NCBI RefSeq assembly: GCF_003233845.1
Contig: NZ_QKRB01000036.1
Coordinates: 1 to 64,000, forward strand
Source: Paenibacillus sambharensis
GTDB taxonomy: Bacteria > Bacillota > Bacilli > Paenibacillales > Paenibacillaceae
DNA length: 64,000 nucleotides
Direction: 5' to 3'
The notes beneath the pieces are model-generated. The model searched no databases. It worked only from the letters and a program-made list of their open reading frames with translations, and had not been told where the DNA came from. Positions 24,689 to 33,778 of this stretch are shown piece by piece (the first letter of the stretch is position 1; every line of letters starts with the position of its first letter). The translations under genes were made by a program, and so were the position numbers.

Positions 24689-25513
24689 TTACTTCACAGA
24701 CCCCATCATCCCTGCAACGAAATGCTTCTGCATCAGGAAAAATACCAATGCTGTCGGAACAGTCGCGATCACAATCGCCGACATGATGACACCATAGTCA
24801 GGCGAGTAGCTGGAGCCGAGGGTCGAGATCACGAGCGGCACGGTCTGATTCTCCGGCGATTGCAGCACGACCAGCGGCCACATATAGTTGTTCCAGCTTG
24901 CCATGAACGTAATAATCGCCGCGGCCGCGTAGGTCGTCTTCATCGTCGGCATGTAGATGCGGAAGAACAGACCCAGCTCGCTCAGACCGTCCATCCGGCC
25001 GGCCTCCAGCATATCCTTCGGAAACATCTTCGTGCTCTGCCGGAAGAAGAAGATCAGGAACGCCGTTGTAATAGTCGGCAGCACGACAGCGGTCAGCGTA
25101 TCGATGCCGATCGTTGGCACGGTTCTTGATGCGCTCGCGAACATCCGGTATAGCGGCACCATCAGGGACGCGAACGGAATCATCATCGACAGCAGCAAAA
25201 TGTTGAACACAATATCCTTGGCCCGGCTGCGGTACACCTCAAAGCCGTATCCGGCAAGCGAGGAAATCAGCAGCGCCAGCAGCGTTGTCACAACAGATAC
25301 CTTCAGGGAGTTCATCATCGCGTTCATGATATCCACCTGACTCGTCAGGTTGCGGATATTCTCCATCAGGTGCGAGCCTGGGAGCAGCCGTCCCTTGGTG
25401 ACATCCACTGACTTGTTCGTCGCGCTTACCACCATCCAGAGGAACGGGAAGATCGAAATCACGGACGCGCCGATCAGGAATGCGTAAGTGAAGATACGTC
25501 TTGGTTTTATCAT
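24689..25513 (-). CDS. carbohydrate ABC transporter permease, MalG/LacG-type
   Basis: A 274-residue permease with six membrane helices and the EAA motif EAGRMDGLSELGLFFRIYMPTMK that docks the ATPase. It is the second membrane subunit of a CUT1 sugar importer. The start overlaps the preceding permease stop (ATGA). No ATPase gene is in the cluster, as usual for CUT1 systems of Firmicutes that share an MsmK/UgpC-type ATPase encoded elsewhere. Confidence 0.93.
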   Translation of the reverse strand: MIKPRRIFTYAFLIGASVISIFPFLWMVVSATNKSVDVTKGRLLPGSHLMENIRNLTSQVDIMNAMMNSLKVSVVTTLLALLISSLAGYGFEVYRSRAKDIVFNILLLSMMIPFASLMVPLYRMFASASRTVPTIGIDTLTAVVLPTITTAFLIFFFRQSTKMFPKDMLEAGRMDGLSELGLFFRIYMPTMKTTYAAAAIITFMASWNNYMWPLVVLQSPENQTVPLVISTLGSSYSPDYGVIMSAIVIATVPTALVFFLMQKHFVAGMMGSVK

Positions 25514-26442
25514 TTGCGATCACCTGCCACTTTGAACTGGATGATGGACAAGACGATAATCATAATAACAATCGAGTAGGACACGGTCGCCGCGTAACCG
25601 AAGTCAGCCGTATACTTGAACGACAGATTGTAGATGTACTGGGAAATCGTCAGCGTCGAGTTGCCCGGCCCGCCGCGCGTAATATTCATAACCTCATCGA
25701 ACAGCTGCAGGGTACCGATTGTCGACGTGATCGACGTAAACAGGATAATCGGCTTAAGCAGCGGTACCGTGATGCTGAAGAACTGGCGCGTGGACGAAGC
25801 CCCGTCGATCCGGGCCGCTTCGTAGATCGAGTTATCGATATTTTGCAGCGCCGACAGATAGAAAATCATGTTATATCCCGTCCAGCGCCAGGTGATCGCA
25901 ATGACGATCGTCACCTTCGCCCAGAACGGATCGGTAATCCACTGAATCGGCTGGGCGATCAGATGCAGCTTCATCAGCGCCATATTCACGATGCCGTCAC
26001 CTGCGAACAGATATTTGAAGACAACGGAATAGGCAACCAGCGAAGTAACGCAGGGCAGGAAGATCGCCGTCCGGAAGAAGCCCTTGAACTTCAGCTTGCT
26101 GTCATTCAGCAGCACCGAGATGAACAGCCCAAGCAGAATCATCGCCGGCACCTGGATAATCAGATAGATGAAGGTATTGCCGACTGCCGTCAGGAACGTC
26201 TTATCAATGAAGAGCCGCTTGTAGTTATCGAGACCCGTATATTCGAGCCTTGCCCCCGTCCCCGTCTTGAAGGACAGCAGCAGCGCCTGGAACATCGGGT
26301 AGAAGTAGAACGTGATGATCAGAATAACCGACAGGCCTACGAAGAGCCAGCCGATCAGATTCATTTTCTTATGACTGCTCATCCCCGTCTTGACGTTAAC
26401 GCCGCCGTCCTTGCCCAGGGCAGGTTTAGCCGCTGCGCTCAT
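25510..26442 (-). CDS. carbohydrate ABC transporter permease, MalF/LacF-type
   Basis: A 310-residue permease with six helices and the EAA motif EAARIDGASSTRQFFSITVPLLKP. It is the first membrane subunit of the CUT1 importer. It lies about 110 bases after the binding protein gene, with a long hairpin between them (26474-26547) that probably lowers permease expression relative to the binding protein. Confidence 0.93.
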   Translation of the reverse strand: MSAAAKPALGKDGGVNVKTGMSSHKKMNLIGWLFVGLSVILIITFYFYPMFQALLLSFKTGTGARLEYTGLDNYKRLFIDKTFLTAVGNTFIYLIIQVPAMILLGLFISVLLNDSKLKFKGFFRTAIFLPCVTSLVAYSVVFKYLFAGDGIVNMALMKLHLIAQPIQWITDPFWAKVTIVIAITWRWTGYNMIFYLSALQNIDNSIYEAARIDGASSTRQFFSITVPLLKPIILFTSITSTIGTLQLFDEVMNITRGGPGNSTLTISQYIYNLSFKYTADFGYAATVSYSIVIMIIVLSIIQFKVAGDRK

Positions 26443-26473
26443 TGACCATCTCTCCTTTCCTTCTTATGAGAAA

Positions 26474-26547
26474 ATAAAAACCTTGGCGCGTATCCGCCTG
26501 CTCCTAAAGCCGCCTTATTCAGGAGGGAGCAGGCGAACGCCCAAGGT
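26474..26547 (-). terminator. intra-operon stem-loop, partial terminator
   Basis: Minus strand: ACCTTGGGCG...CGCCTGCTCC pairs with GGAGCAGGCG...CGCGCCAAGGT across a loop of about 20 bases, followed by TTTTTATTTT. Stem-loops after binding-protein genes commonly attenuate or stabilise 5' mRNA. Confidence 0.7.
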
Positions 26548-26554
26548 CAACGGG

Positions 26555-27862
26555 TTATTTCAGCTGTGCTTCCGCCTGGGCCTGGGCATCTGCCAGAGCC
26601 TTATCCAGGTCTTTGCCATTCAGGTAGTTCTGCATTTCAACAATCAGGATATCTTCAATCGCATAAGTGTGCATGCCGTAGTTCACATTCGGAATTTGCT
26701 CGGTCCACTTGGCGAAGTCCGCCACAATGTTCTGGCCGCCGAAGAACTCGTCGCTCTTCTCATAGGCTGTACCGGCTGCTGCTTCCTTCAATGTGCCAAG
26801 CGCGCCGATATCGGTCAGCAGCTTCTGGTACATCTCCACATCCGAGCCGAACGTCTTCGCCAGGAAATCCGCCGCCGTCTCCGAACCCGGCACATTCAGC
26901 ACATACCAGGAGCTGCCGCCAAGGTTGGAAGCGTGAACCGAATCCGGCTGGTTGGCCAGGACTGGAAGCGGAGCAATCGCCCACTGGCCAGCCTGTGAAG
27001 CTTCTGCCTTAATGGAAGGCGTAATCCAGTTGCCGGTCGGCACGGATGCCACCTCACCGCTGTTGAAGCCGGCTACGAACTGGCTCCAGTCCGAATGCAT
27101 GCGGACGATATTATTTTCCATCATGGCCTTGTACACCTCGAACGCTTCCTTCAGCGCCGCATTATCAGCCAGGTTCGGTGTTGTGCCGTCTTCCTTCAGC
27201 ACCCATGACCCTGCCGACTGAACCATCATACGAAGGATGCCGAGGTCATTCGGATCAAGTGAGATCATATTCTTGCCCGTCTTCTCCTTCACAGCCTTGC
27301 CGATCTCGATATACTCGTTCCAGGTAATGTCCTGCAGGTCTTCTACCGAGTAGCCCGCCTGCTCCAGGTAATCCGTTCTCACATAGAGGCCGGTGACACC
27401 GGAATCGAACGGTACGCCGTACTGCTTGCCGTCATGGCTGGTTGGCCCGATCTTATAGTCGGCAAAATCCCCTGCGTTAATGTTAGAGGACAGATCGACG
27501 AACATATCCGGGTACGCCTGCAGGAAGCTCTGCGCACGGTAGTCCTCGATCAGCACGATGTTCGGCAGCCCTTTGGTCGTTCCGGAGTTAAGGCCGGTGT
27601 TCAGCTTCTGGATAATATCATTTTGCGCGTATTCAATGACGTTGACTTTCGCATCCGGATTGTCATCCGCGTAAGCAGTCTTGGCAATTTCCAGTGCCGC
27701 GATGTTGAAGGACGGGTCCCAGGCCCAGATGGAAATTTCCTTCGTTGCCGAGCCAGAATCCGTTCCCCCGGCATTTGAGCTGCCTTCCTGGTTAGATGAG
27801 TTCGACGAGCATGCAGTCAACATCAGCATACCAGCGAGCAGCAGTGTCCATGCTTTCTTCAT
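26555..27862 (-). CDS. sugar ABC transporter substrate-binding lipoprotein
   Basis: A 435-residue lipoprotein with signal and lipobox (LLAGMLMLTAC-SS) and a Ser/Asn/Gly-rich tether. The family 1 solute-binding fold follows (ISIWAWDPSFNIAALEIAKTAYADDNPDAKVNVIEY, later GEVASVPTGNWITPSIKAEAS). It captures the sugar outside the membrane for the two permeases. ATG 27862 is chosen for the GGGGGT box upstream; an earlier in-frame start lacks one. A cre-like site lies in its promoter region. Confidence 0.93.
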   Translation of the reverse strand: MKKAWTLLLAGMLMLTACSSNSSNQEGSSNAGGTDSGSATKEISIWAWDPSFNIAALEIAKTAYADDNPDAKVNVIEYAQNDIIQKLNTGLNSGTTKGLPNIVLIEDYRAQSFLQAYPDMFVDLSSNINAGDFADYKIGPTSHDGKQYGVPFDSGVTGLYVRTDYLEQAGYSVEDLQDITWNEYIEIGKAVKEKTGKNMISLDPNDLGILRMMVQSAGSWVLKEDGTTPNLADNAALKEAFEVYKAMMENNIVRMHSDWSQFVAGFNSGEVASVPTGNWITPSIKAEASQAGQWAIAPLPVLANQPDSVHASNLGGSSWYVLNVPGSETAADFLAKTFGSDVEMYQKLLTDIGALGTLKEAAAGTAYEKSDEFFGGQNIVADFAKWTEQIPNVNYGMHTYAIEDILIVEMQNYLNGKDLDKALADAQAQAEAQLK

Positions 27863-27901
27863 TGCGTCTCTACCCCCTAAAATTGTGTGCAAGCACTGTA
27901 A

Positions 27902-27915
27902 TGTAAGCGCTTGCT
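27902..27915. promoter_or_regulatory. cre-like catabolite repression site
   Basis: TGTAAGCGCTTGCT fits the CcpA/LacI-type consensus (TGNAANCGNTNNCA) with a perfect AAGCGCTT core. It lies 40-53 bases upstream of the binding-protein start, where bound CcpA would block transcription. 27863-28136 holds no gene. Confidence 0.65.
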
Positions 27916-28136
27916 GTGTGATGTCTTTATGTTATCACCTGTGCTAAATCGTCCGTTAGTACGATCTTTATCTTGACTTGTGTTATTATTGTCACTCTTG
28001 TATCCGCTTTCTTTTAGCTGTTGTACTTTTTTTAGAATTTGTATTTTCTTTTGAATTTGGACAAGAATTGCACCCCATCGCTCCTATATCTAAAGCATAT
28101 GGAATTATTTGGGCGCATAAATGGTTAATATAGACT

Positions 28137-28176
28137 AAAAGGAGCTTCTCCTCCTCGGATGGAGGCCAGCTCCTTC
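28137..28176 (-). terminator. terminator after the histidine kinase gene
   Basis: Minus strand: AAGGAGCT...AGCTCCTT outer stem with an inner CTCC/GGAG hairpin, followed by TTAG. It separates the two-component pair from the transport operon. Confidence 0.6.
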
Positions 28177-28201
28177 AATCCTGTTCAGGCGGTGATAACT
28201 C

Positions 28202-28315
28202 ATGTCGAGCAGCAGCAGAAGGATTTTCAAAGTGATTATGATCATAGTTGGCTTATTCGTCGTTCTACACATAGTAGGAGTACTTTTGTATCTGTTCACT
28301 ACATCTTCCAGCTAG
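28202..28315 (+). CDS. putative small single-span membrane peptide
   Basis: A 37-codon ORF: a basic N-terminus (MSSSSRRIFK), then one continuous hydrophobic stretch (VIMIIVGLFVVLHIVGVLLYLF), then TTSSS. A weak GGTGAT site precedes the ATG. It runs antisense to the 3' untranslated end of the kinase transcript. The membrane-peptide pattern is striking, but the ORF is short and could be chance. Confidence 0.35.
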   Translation: MSSSSRRIFKVIMIIVGLFVVLHIVGVLLYLFTTSSS

Positions 28316-28321
28316 CGGATA

Positions 28322-30094
28322 TTAAACGGTTTCCTTCGGCAGCCGGACCCGCACCTTCGTCCCTTCACCCGGCTGGCTGGAGATGGTAACGCCGTATTCT
28401 TCGCCATACAGCAGCTTGATCCGCTCATGCACATTGATGACACCGATGCCGGTAAACAGCTGTCGCTTACTCTTCGGATTCGGCAGGGTGTTGTCAGATA
28501 CGCCCTCCATGCCGTCGCCGTTATCCACCACCTCGCAGATAAGCGTGTGCCCCTCCGAGGAGATCAGCACATGGATGAAGCCTTCTTCCTTCTTATTAAA
28601 CGCGTGAAAGAACGCATTCTCGATGAAGGGCTGGATAATGAGCTTCGGCACCCGGGCCTGCATGCAGTCCGGCATTACAAAATAGTTCACCCTGATCCGT
28701 CCGCCATAGCGCACGTGGTTAATGAACACATAGTTCTTCAGATTAGCCAGCTCTTCTTCAACTGTTATCGTCTCACTCACGTTGCTGATGGTATTCTGCA
28801 GAAGCGAGATCAGCGCGTTAATGGTCTCCGCCGCCTTCTCCTTGCTGCCCTGCTGGACCAGCATTTTCACCGAGGCCAGTGTATTGTACAGAAAATGCGG
28901 ATTAATCTGCCGCTGCAGCGCCGCAAGCTCCGCATTCCGCTGGTGCCTCTGCGTCTCCACGAGCCTGTCAATATACGCATGCAGCTCATCGAGCATATAG
29001 TTATAGGCTCTGCCAAGCTCCCGGATCTCATAGCTGCCGGTGACATTCATATAATTGCCAAAATCATGCTTTGTCACATTGGACATCCGGCGTACGAACA
29101 GCGTCAGCGACTTAGTGATCTGCCTGGAGATCAGGAATACGATAATGAGTGCAGCCGAGACGATAATCACGCAGATGAGCACGATTGTCTTCATGTCGAA
29201 GATCTGGTTCAGCGCAAGATTCTTGTCGATCATATTCACCAGGTAAAAATCATACGAGGGCAGATAATCCGCCACCAGAATGCTGTCGTTGCCGAACACT
29301 TCAGCCTGCTTATAATCGAGGCTAGTATCGTTGATTTCCCTCGCATGCCTTACGAGCTCCTCTGAAGTCTGGCCAATCAGCTCCTCCCGGTTGCTCGAGA
29401 GAATAACGCCTTCCCGGTTCAGAATCAGCACATCGTTGCCTTCGCTCGTGAAGTTCGTATAGAACTGCTTGAACTCCCGCTCGCGGATCGTCACATACAT
29501 TGTGCCATAGATATCGCCGGTCGTCCGTTCCATCAGCGCCTTCGTCGCGACAAGCAGCGGCTCTCCGCCTTCCCCTTCGGCAGACTCCTCATTATAGTAC
29601 TGATACATCAGCCGCTTCGGCTCCAGGAGTGTAGTCAAGGTCAGGCGGTGCTGCTTCAGCTCCTCCGTGCTCAGTGTAAAATAAGTCCGGTCGGTCGCAT
29701 AGTTCCGCCCATTCATGCCGACAAGCGTAATCCCGACCTCATAGGCATCCACGTTCGACTGGATTCGCTTCATCTGCTGGTTCATGCTGTAATAGGTCTT
29801 CGCGACTGTCAGGGAGTCGGACTCCCCTTCTGTCAGGAAGCTCTTAATGGACCCGCTCTGCAAGATATTGTTCGCCGCCGTCACAATGCTGTAGTTGAAC
29901 GACTCGACGCTCGTCTTAATCTGATACAGAACCTTCGAATTCGTTATGCTAAAGGTTTTCATGAACAGGCGCTCCGACATGCGGATCGTGGTTAGTGACG
30001 TCAGCGCCGAGACGGCGATAATGCTAATGACCATGACAATGAAGATCTTCGTGAACAGCCCCTGGTAACGAAAAGCATTTAAAAACCGCTTCAT
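28322..30094 (-). CDS. sensor histidine kinase, YesM-like
   Basis: A 590-residue membrane sensor. Transmembrane helix about 15-37; large extracellular sensor about 38-290; second helix about 295-318; HAMP about 320-375. His_kinase domain has phospho-acceptor His399 in INPHFLYNTLASV and an ATPase with NGDGMEG and GIGVINVHERIKLLYG. YesM/YesN pairs usually sense extracellular sugars or their binding proteins. It overlaps the response regulator gene (ATGA) and precedes the galactoside transport operon, its likely target. Confidence 0.92.
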   Translation of the reverse strand: MKRFLNAFRYQGLFTKIFIVMVISIIAVSALTSLTTIRMSERLFMKTFSITNSKVLYQIKTSVESFNYSIVTAANNILQSGSIKSFLTEGESDSLTVAKTYYSMNQQMKRIQSNVDAYEVGITLVGMNGRNYATDRTYFTLSTEELKQHRLTLTTLLEPKRLMYQYYNEESAEGEGGEPLLVATKALMERTTGDIYGTMYVTIREREFKQFYTNFTSEGNDVLILNREGVILSSNREELIGQTSEELVRHAREINDTSLDYKQAEVFGNDSILVADYLPSYDFYLVNMIDKNLALNQIFDMKTIVLICVIIVSAALIIVFLISRQITKSLTLFVRRMSNVTKHDFGNYMNVTGSYEIRELGRAYNYMLDELHAYIDRLVETQRHQRNAELAALQRQINPHFLYNTLASVKMLVQQGSKEKAAETINALISLLQNTISNVSETITVEEELANLKNYVFINHVRYGGRIRVNYFVMPDCMQARVPKLIIQPFIENAFFHAFNKKEEGFIHVLISSEGHTLICEVVDNGDGMEGVSDNTLPNPKSKRQLFTGIGVINVHERIKLLYGEEYGVTISSQPGEGTKVRVRLPKETV

Positions 30095-31671
30095 AACCCG
30101 CGCTCTTCTCTCTGTCCCAGATGCTGCTTGCGGTATTGGCTCGGCGACAGTCCGGTGAACTTCTTGAACACCTTGCAGAAGTAGCTGTGGTCCGAATAGC
30201 CGACCAGCCCGCTGATCTCAGAGATCATCGGCTCTTGAGCCCGCAGCAACTCCTCGGCCCTGCCAATGCGCAGCCTGTTGACATACTCGTTAAAGCCCTC
30301 CTTATTATGCGCAGCGAAGTAGCTGGACAGGTAGGACGGGTTGAAGTGAAAATGCTTGGCCACCTCCGTCAGGGTAAGCGGCTCGCTGTAGTGCTCGGCA
30401 ATATAGTCCAGCAGCTTCTTCATGCCGCTTGGTCCGGCGTTCTGCTGCCTTGCCGACAGGCAGTTCTCAACCTGCCCGATGAACGCTGTCAGCAGTCCGG
30501 TCGCAGTCTCCGCATCATCGGCCTCTTCGATTCCGCGCAGATAGCTGTATTTCGCTTCCTCCAGCTCCTTCGTATCCACCTCAAGGTTGCCGAGAAGAAC
30601 GGTAATGTTGAAGATCAGGTTGCCAAGCAGGGACTTGAACTCGAATACGTCCACCGTATGGTTGCCGGCCAGCGCCTTCACATGAGCCTGCAGATAGGCG
30701 AAGGCTGAATCGTAATGCCCCCTCTTCATCTCATCAGTAAACAGGTTAAGGTTGAAGCGGATGTCCGCCTCGCCGGGCGCCCGCAGCTCGCTGTGTATCA
30801 GCACGGTCTGCTTCGGGTAGAAGAAACGGTACCCCGCAAGCTTCTTGAAGCTCTCTGTATAGACATGCTGCAGCTCTCTTAGGTCTGTGAAGGCATCGCT
30901 AACGAGCCAGCATAGTCCCGGTTCCCGTTCGGCTGTAAGCGCGGCTGCGCTTTTTACCATATGCTTGACCTCTGATAAACCGCCTCTGTCCAGGTTGATT
31001 AGATAGCCTATTAATCCCCCGTCCTGCGGCAGCGGCTGCCATGCCATCCGTTCGGAATAACCTGCAAGCTCCCCCGATATCTTCTCACGAAGCCGGGTAC
31101 CTGCGCCTTTATCGCCAGCTGACAGCCGCTTCACATCCACACCGATCAGACAGAAGCTGTTGTAAGGGAATGCTTCCTTCAACATGACCGGATCGGCATC
31201 TGCCTCGTATCCCGACAGCAGCTTATCGATAACCTGCTCAATCTTAGCCGGGCCGCTGCCCTCACCCGGAGCTGCCAGCTGCAGGGCGGGAATCCGCTCC
31301 GCAGTGCGGCGGAGAACCTCCAGCAGCTCACGCGCCTCCAGCTTTGGCTTCAATATATAATCCGCCACCCCGCTCTGGAAGGTGGAGCGGACGTAATCGA
31401 ACTCCCCGAAGCTGCTCAGCACGACGACCTCCACTTCGGGGTAATCCGCTTTTACAATCCGGGTAAACTCCTCCCCGTCCATTACCGGCATGACGATATC
31501 CGTAATGACGATATGCGGCTGCAGCTGCTCTACCATCCGCAGCGCCTCCTCGCCGTTCGATGCCTCGCCAATAATAACGAAGCCCTCCTGCTCCCAGTTC
31601 AGGTGATGACGGAGACCTTGTCTGACCAGAATCTCATCATCCACAATCAACACTTTGCACAGCTCTGCCAA
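30091..31671 (-). CDS. response regulator, YesN-like with AraC-type DNA-binding domain
   Basis: A 526-residue two-domain regulator. The receiver (1-120) has the DDE acidic pair and phospho-acceptor Asp58 in VITDIVMPVMDG. The C-terminal AraC HTH (about 420-520) has LTLTEVAKHFHFNPSYLSSYF and GYSDHSYFCKVFKKFTGLSPSQYRK. TTG start with GGGGGAG upstream. Probably activates the sugar transport/lacZ operon downstream. Confidence 0.92.
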   Translation of the reverse strand: MAELCKVLIVDDEILVRQGLRHHLNWEQEGFVIIGEASNGEEALRMVEQLQPHIVITDIVMPVMDGEEFTRIVKADYPEVEVVVLSSFGEFDYVRSTFQSGVADYILKPKLEARELLEVLRRTAERIPALQLAAPGEGSGPAKIEQVIDKLLSGYEADADPVMLKEAFPYNSFCLIGVDVKRLSAGDKGAGTRLREKISGELAGYSERMAWQPLPQDGGLIGYLINLDRGGLSEVKHMVKSAAALTAEREPGLCWLVSDAFTDLRELQHVYTESFKKLAGYRFFYPKQTVLIHSELRAPGEADIRFNLNLFTDEMKRGHYDSAFAYLQAHVKALAGNHTVDVFEFKSLLGNLIFNITVLLGNLEVDTKELEEAKYSYLRGIEEADDAETATGLLTAFIGQVENCLSARQQNAGPSGMKKLLDYIAEHYSEPLTLTEVAKHFHFNPSYLSSYFAAHNKEGFNEYVNRLRIGRAEELLRAQEPMISEISGLVGYSDHSYFCKVFKKFTGLSPSQYRKQHLGQREERGL

Positions 31672-31918
31672 TGCTTCTCCCCCTGCTCCGGTGTCCTTAA
31701 CAGCCTATATGGTTAAGGTTCTGTATATTCAGCACAGTTAATGGTTAACCATGCGACTAACTAACCATTGAATGATAGCGATTACAGCTTATCTTGTCTA
31801 GGGATGCTTCGTCCTTATCATCCACTCTAAATTATAACAGAGCATCGGCTGTTTACGATTTGCAATTCATCCCAGTGAATTTCATCCAGTGAATTAGAAA
31901 AAATTAACTCACACCCCG

Positions 31919-31948
31919 TTGACAACACGGACAACTTAACGTTATAGT
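31919..31948 (+). promoter_or_regulatory. promoter of the Mn riboswitch-terC unit
   Basis: TTGACA (31919-31924), 18-bp spacer, TATAGT (31943-31948). It lies about 20 bases before the riboswitch. 31672-31918 holds no gene. Confidence 0.75.
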
Positions 31949-31968
31949 AGAGCCAACTGAAGAGAACT

Positions 31969-32140
31969 CCAAAGGGGAGTAGCTGTTACAGCAACAGTCG
32001 TCATTACGAGGTTCCCACCTCCGGCGTTGCTGGCAACCATTCGTTGTTAGCGAGACCTTTGCCCACTGTTTATTCATGCTGGGTAAAGGTCTTTATTGAT
32101 AAGGGCCTTTACCGCAGCTGGCGGTGAGGGCCTTTTCTTC
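31969..32140 (+). ncRNA. yybP-ykoY manganese riboswitch with expression platform
   Basis: The aptamer (31969-32064) contains the hallmark CAAAGGGGAGUAGCUG start and the closing GCGAGACCUUUGCCC. A paired GCAACAG/CGUUGCUGGCAACC arm lies between. The downstream GGGTAAAGGTC (about 32081-32091) can compete with the P1 3' strand. A terminator stem GGGCCTTTACCGC/GCGGTGAGGGCC with TTTTCTT follows at 32100-32140. Known family behaviour: Mn2+ binding stabilises the aptamer and prevents termination, raising expression of the downstream Mn-handling gene. The terC gene directly downstream is a classic member of this regulon. Confidence 0.92.
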
Positions 32141-32280
32141 GTCATTTTGCAGGGAAGGGGGATGCGGTACCTGGGCAGTGATAAACATTCACCGCTCTGG
32201 GCACACTCTCCGGAGTATGAAATACATAGTCCGGGTAACATATTACACAGGTTCTTAGAGGAAGGGAGTAATGATTACTA

Positions 32281-33084
32281 ATGGATATGTCTATCTTACT
32301 GGAATACGGCTGGGTGCTTCTCGTACTGATCGCACTTGAGGGACTCCTGGCTGCCGACAACGCACTCGTTCTCGCTATCATGGTTAAACACCTTCCGGAG
32401 GAAGAGCGGAAGAAGGCCTTGTTCTACGGCTTGTTCGGGGCTTTCGTATTCCGTCTCGGCTCACTCTTCATCATCTCGTTCATGGTTAACGTGTGGCAGG
32501 TGCAGGCAATTGGCGCGCTTTACCTGCTGTTCATCGCGCTCAATCACCTGCTGCGCAAATATTTGGCACGGGGCAAGGAAACCCCTATTGAGCAGGCGAT
32601 TGACGGAGAAACCCCCGGCAAGAAAAAAGGCTCCGGCTTCTGGATGACTGTGTTCAAGGTTGAGGTTGCCGATATTGCCTTCGCGGTGGATTCCATTCTC
32701 GCAGCTGTGGCGCTTGCGGTTACCCTTCCTAATTTGGGAATTGGCAAGATTGGAGACATGGACGCCGGCCACTTCATCGTTATTTTCCTCGGCGGCTTCA
32801 TCGGTCTTGTGATCATGCGTTTCGCAGCTACGGTCTTCGTTCGCCTGCTTCAGCAGCGTCCGGGACTCGAAGTGGCAGCCTTCATGATCGTCGGCTGGGT
32901 CGGCGTGAAGCTCGCTGTTTATACCCTGGCTCACCCGGCACTGTCCATTCTGCCGGAAGGCTTCGAGAAGAATCCGATCTGGAAGGGTACCTTCTACTTC
33001 GTCTTGATTCTGATCGCGGTTGTCGCCTGGTTCGTCAGCAAGCCGGTTGATGAGACGAAGACGACACCGGAACCGACCCGTTAA
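32281..33084 (+). CDS. TerC-family membrane protein (YkoY/MeeY-like), manganese export
   Basis: A 267-residue integral membrane protein with about seven helices. It has the TerC signature acidic residues in membrane segments (ALEGLLAADNALVLAIMVKHL and VEVADIAFAVDSILAAVALA), which are thought to bind Mn2+. In B. subtilis the YkoY/YceF-type proteins move Mn2+ outward, partly to metallate secreted enzymes. ATG 32281 has GGAAGGGAG upstream with a longer than usual gap. Controlled by the upstream manganese riboswitch. Confidence 0.93.
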   Translation: MDMSILLEYGWVLLVLIALEGLLAADNALVLAIMVKHLPEEERKKALFYGLFGAFVFRLGSLFIISFMVNVWQVQAIGALYLLFIALNHLLRKYLARGKETPIEQAIDGETPGKKKGSGFWMTVFKVEVADIAFAVDSILAAVALAVTLPNLGIGKIGDMDAGHFIVIFLGGFIGLVIMRFAATVFVRLLQQRPGLEVAAFMIVGWVGVKLAVYTLAHPALSILPEGFEKNPIWKGTFYFVLILIAVVAWFVSKPVDETKTTPEPTR

Positions 33085-33261
33085 TCAGCACTGTACATTG
33101 CGGAAGAAACAACAGCTAGACCTGACTGAGGGATATGATAAAATGAGGATTGGAACATCTTTCAGCAGCAGAGCCGTTAGATACAGCCAGACAACCGACC
33201 AGAGACTTTCCTTCTACGTGAAAGGTGTTCAACACTGTTAGCTTAGAGGAGATGATATCGG

Positions 33262-33720
33262 ATGGATCATTCGGTTCAAATCGAGTCGCGGTTTCGTATG
33301 GAGCATACGCTCCCCAGCGTGTACAAGAAGATGATGGAGCTTGATGCGGCGGTAGCCGGCACAGGCATTGATCCTGCTCTTCTTGAGCTGATCAAGATCT
33401 ATGCATCTCAGCTGAACGGCTGCGCCTTCTGTGTCGATATGCATACCCGCGATGCACGGGAGAGCGGCGAGCAGGAGCGGCGGATTTATCATCTGTCTGT
33501 ATGGCGGGAATCCCCGCTGTTCACGCCAGCCGAGCGAGCGGCGCTAGAGATGACCGAGGCACTGACACTGGTTGCCGGCCGGCACATTCCGGATACGCTC
33601 CGCAAGGACGTCATCCGTCATTTTGGCGCCGAAGGTGCCGCGCAGATCATGATGGCGATCGTCACCATCAACGCGTGGAACCGCATCGCGATCGGCACCG
33701 GCAAGCGGCCAGAGGCTTGA
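33262..33720 (+). CDS. carboxymuconolactone decarboxylase/AhpD-family protein
   Basis: A 152-residue AhpD-like protein. The redox/proton relay motif is GCAFCVDMHTRDAR (CxxC with following His). The family includes alkylhydroperoxidase-type thiol peroxidases and small decarboxylases; the usual length is 145-180. RBS GAGGAG with a 10-base gap. Single gene, ending at a bidirectional terminator. Confidence 0.9.
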   Translation: MDHSVQIESRFRMEHTLPSVYKKMMELDAAVAGTGIDPALLELIKIYASQLNGCAFCVDMHTRDARESGEQERRIYHLSVWRESPLFTPAERAALEMTEALTLVAGRHIPDTLRKDVIRHFGAEGAAQIMMAIVTINAWNRIAIGTGKRPEA

Positions 33721-33743
33721 ATGAAAACCTGTGAAAGTGACAG

Positions 33744-33778
33744 ACCCGCAAGGCTAATTAGCCTTGCGGGTTGTTTAG
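33744..33778. terminator. bidirectional terminator
   Basis: Perfect stem ACCCGCAAGGCTA / TAGCCTTGCGGGT, followed by TTGTTT on the plus strand. The plus-strand right arm also encodes the last codons and stop of the convergent paiB gene. Confidence 0.8.

Noticed and set aside
32096-32281. ORF across the Mn riboswitch terminator as a leader peptide
   Set aside because: It spans the terminator hairpin, lacks a binding site and has no protein-like composition.
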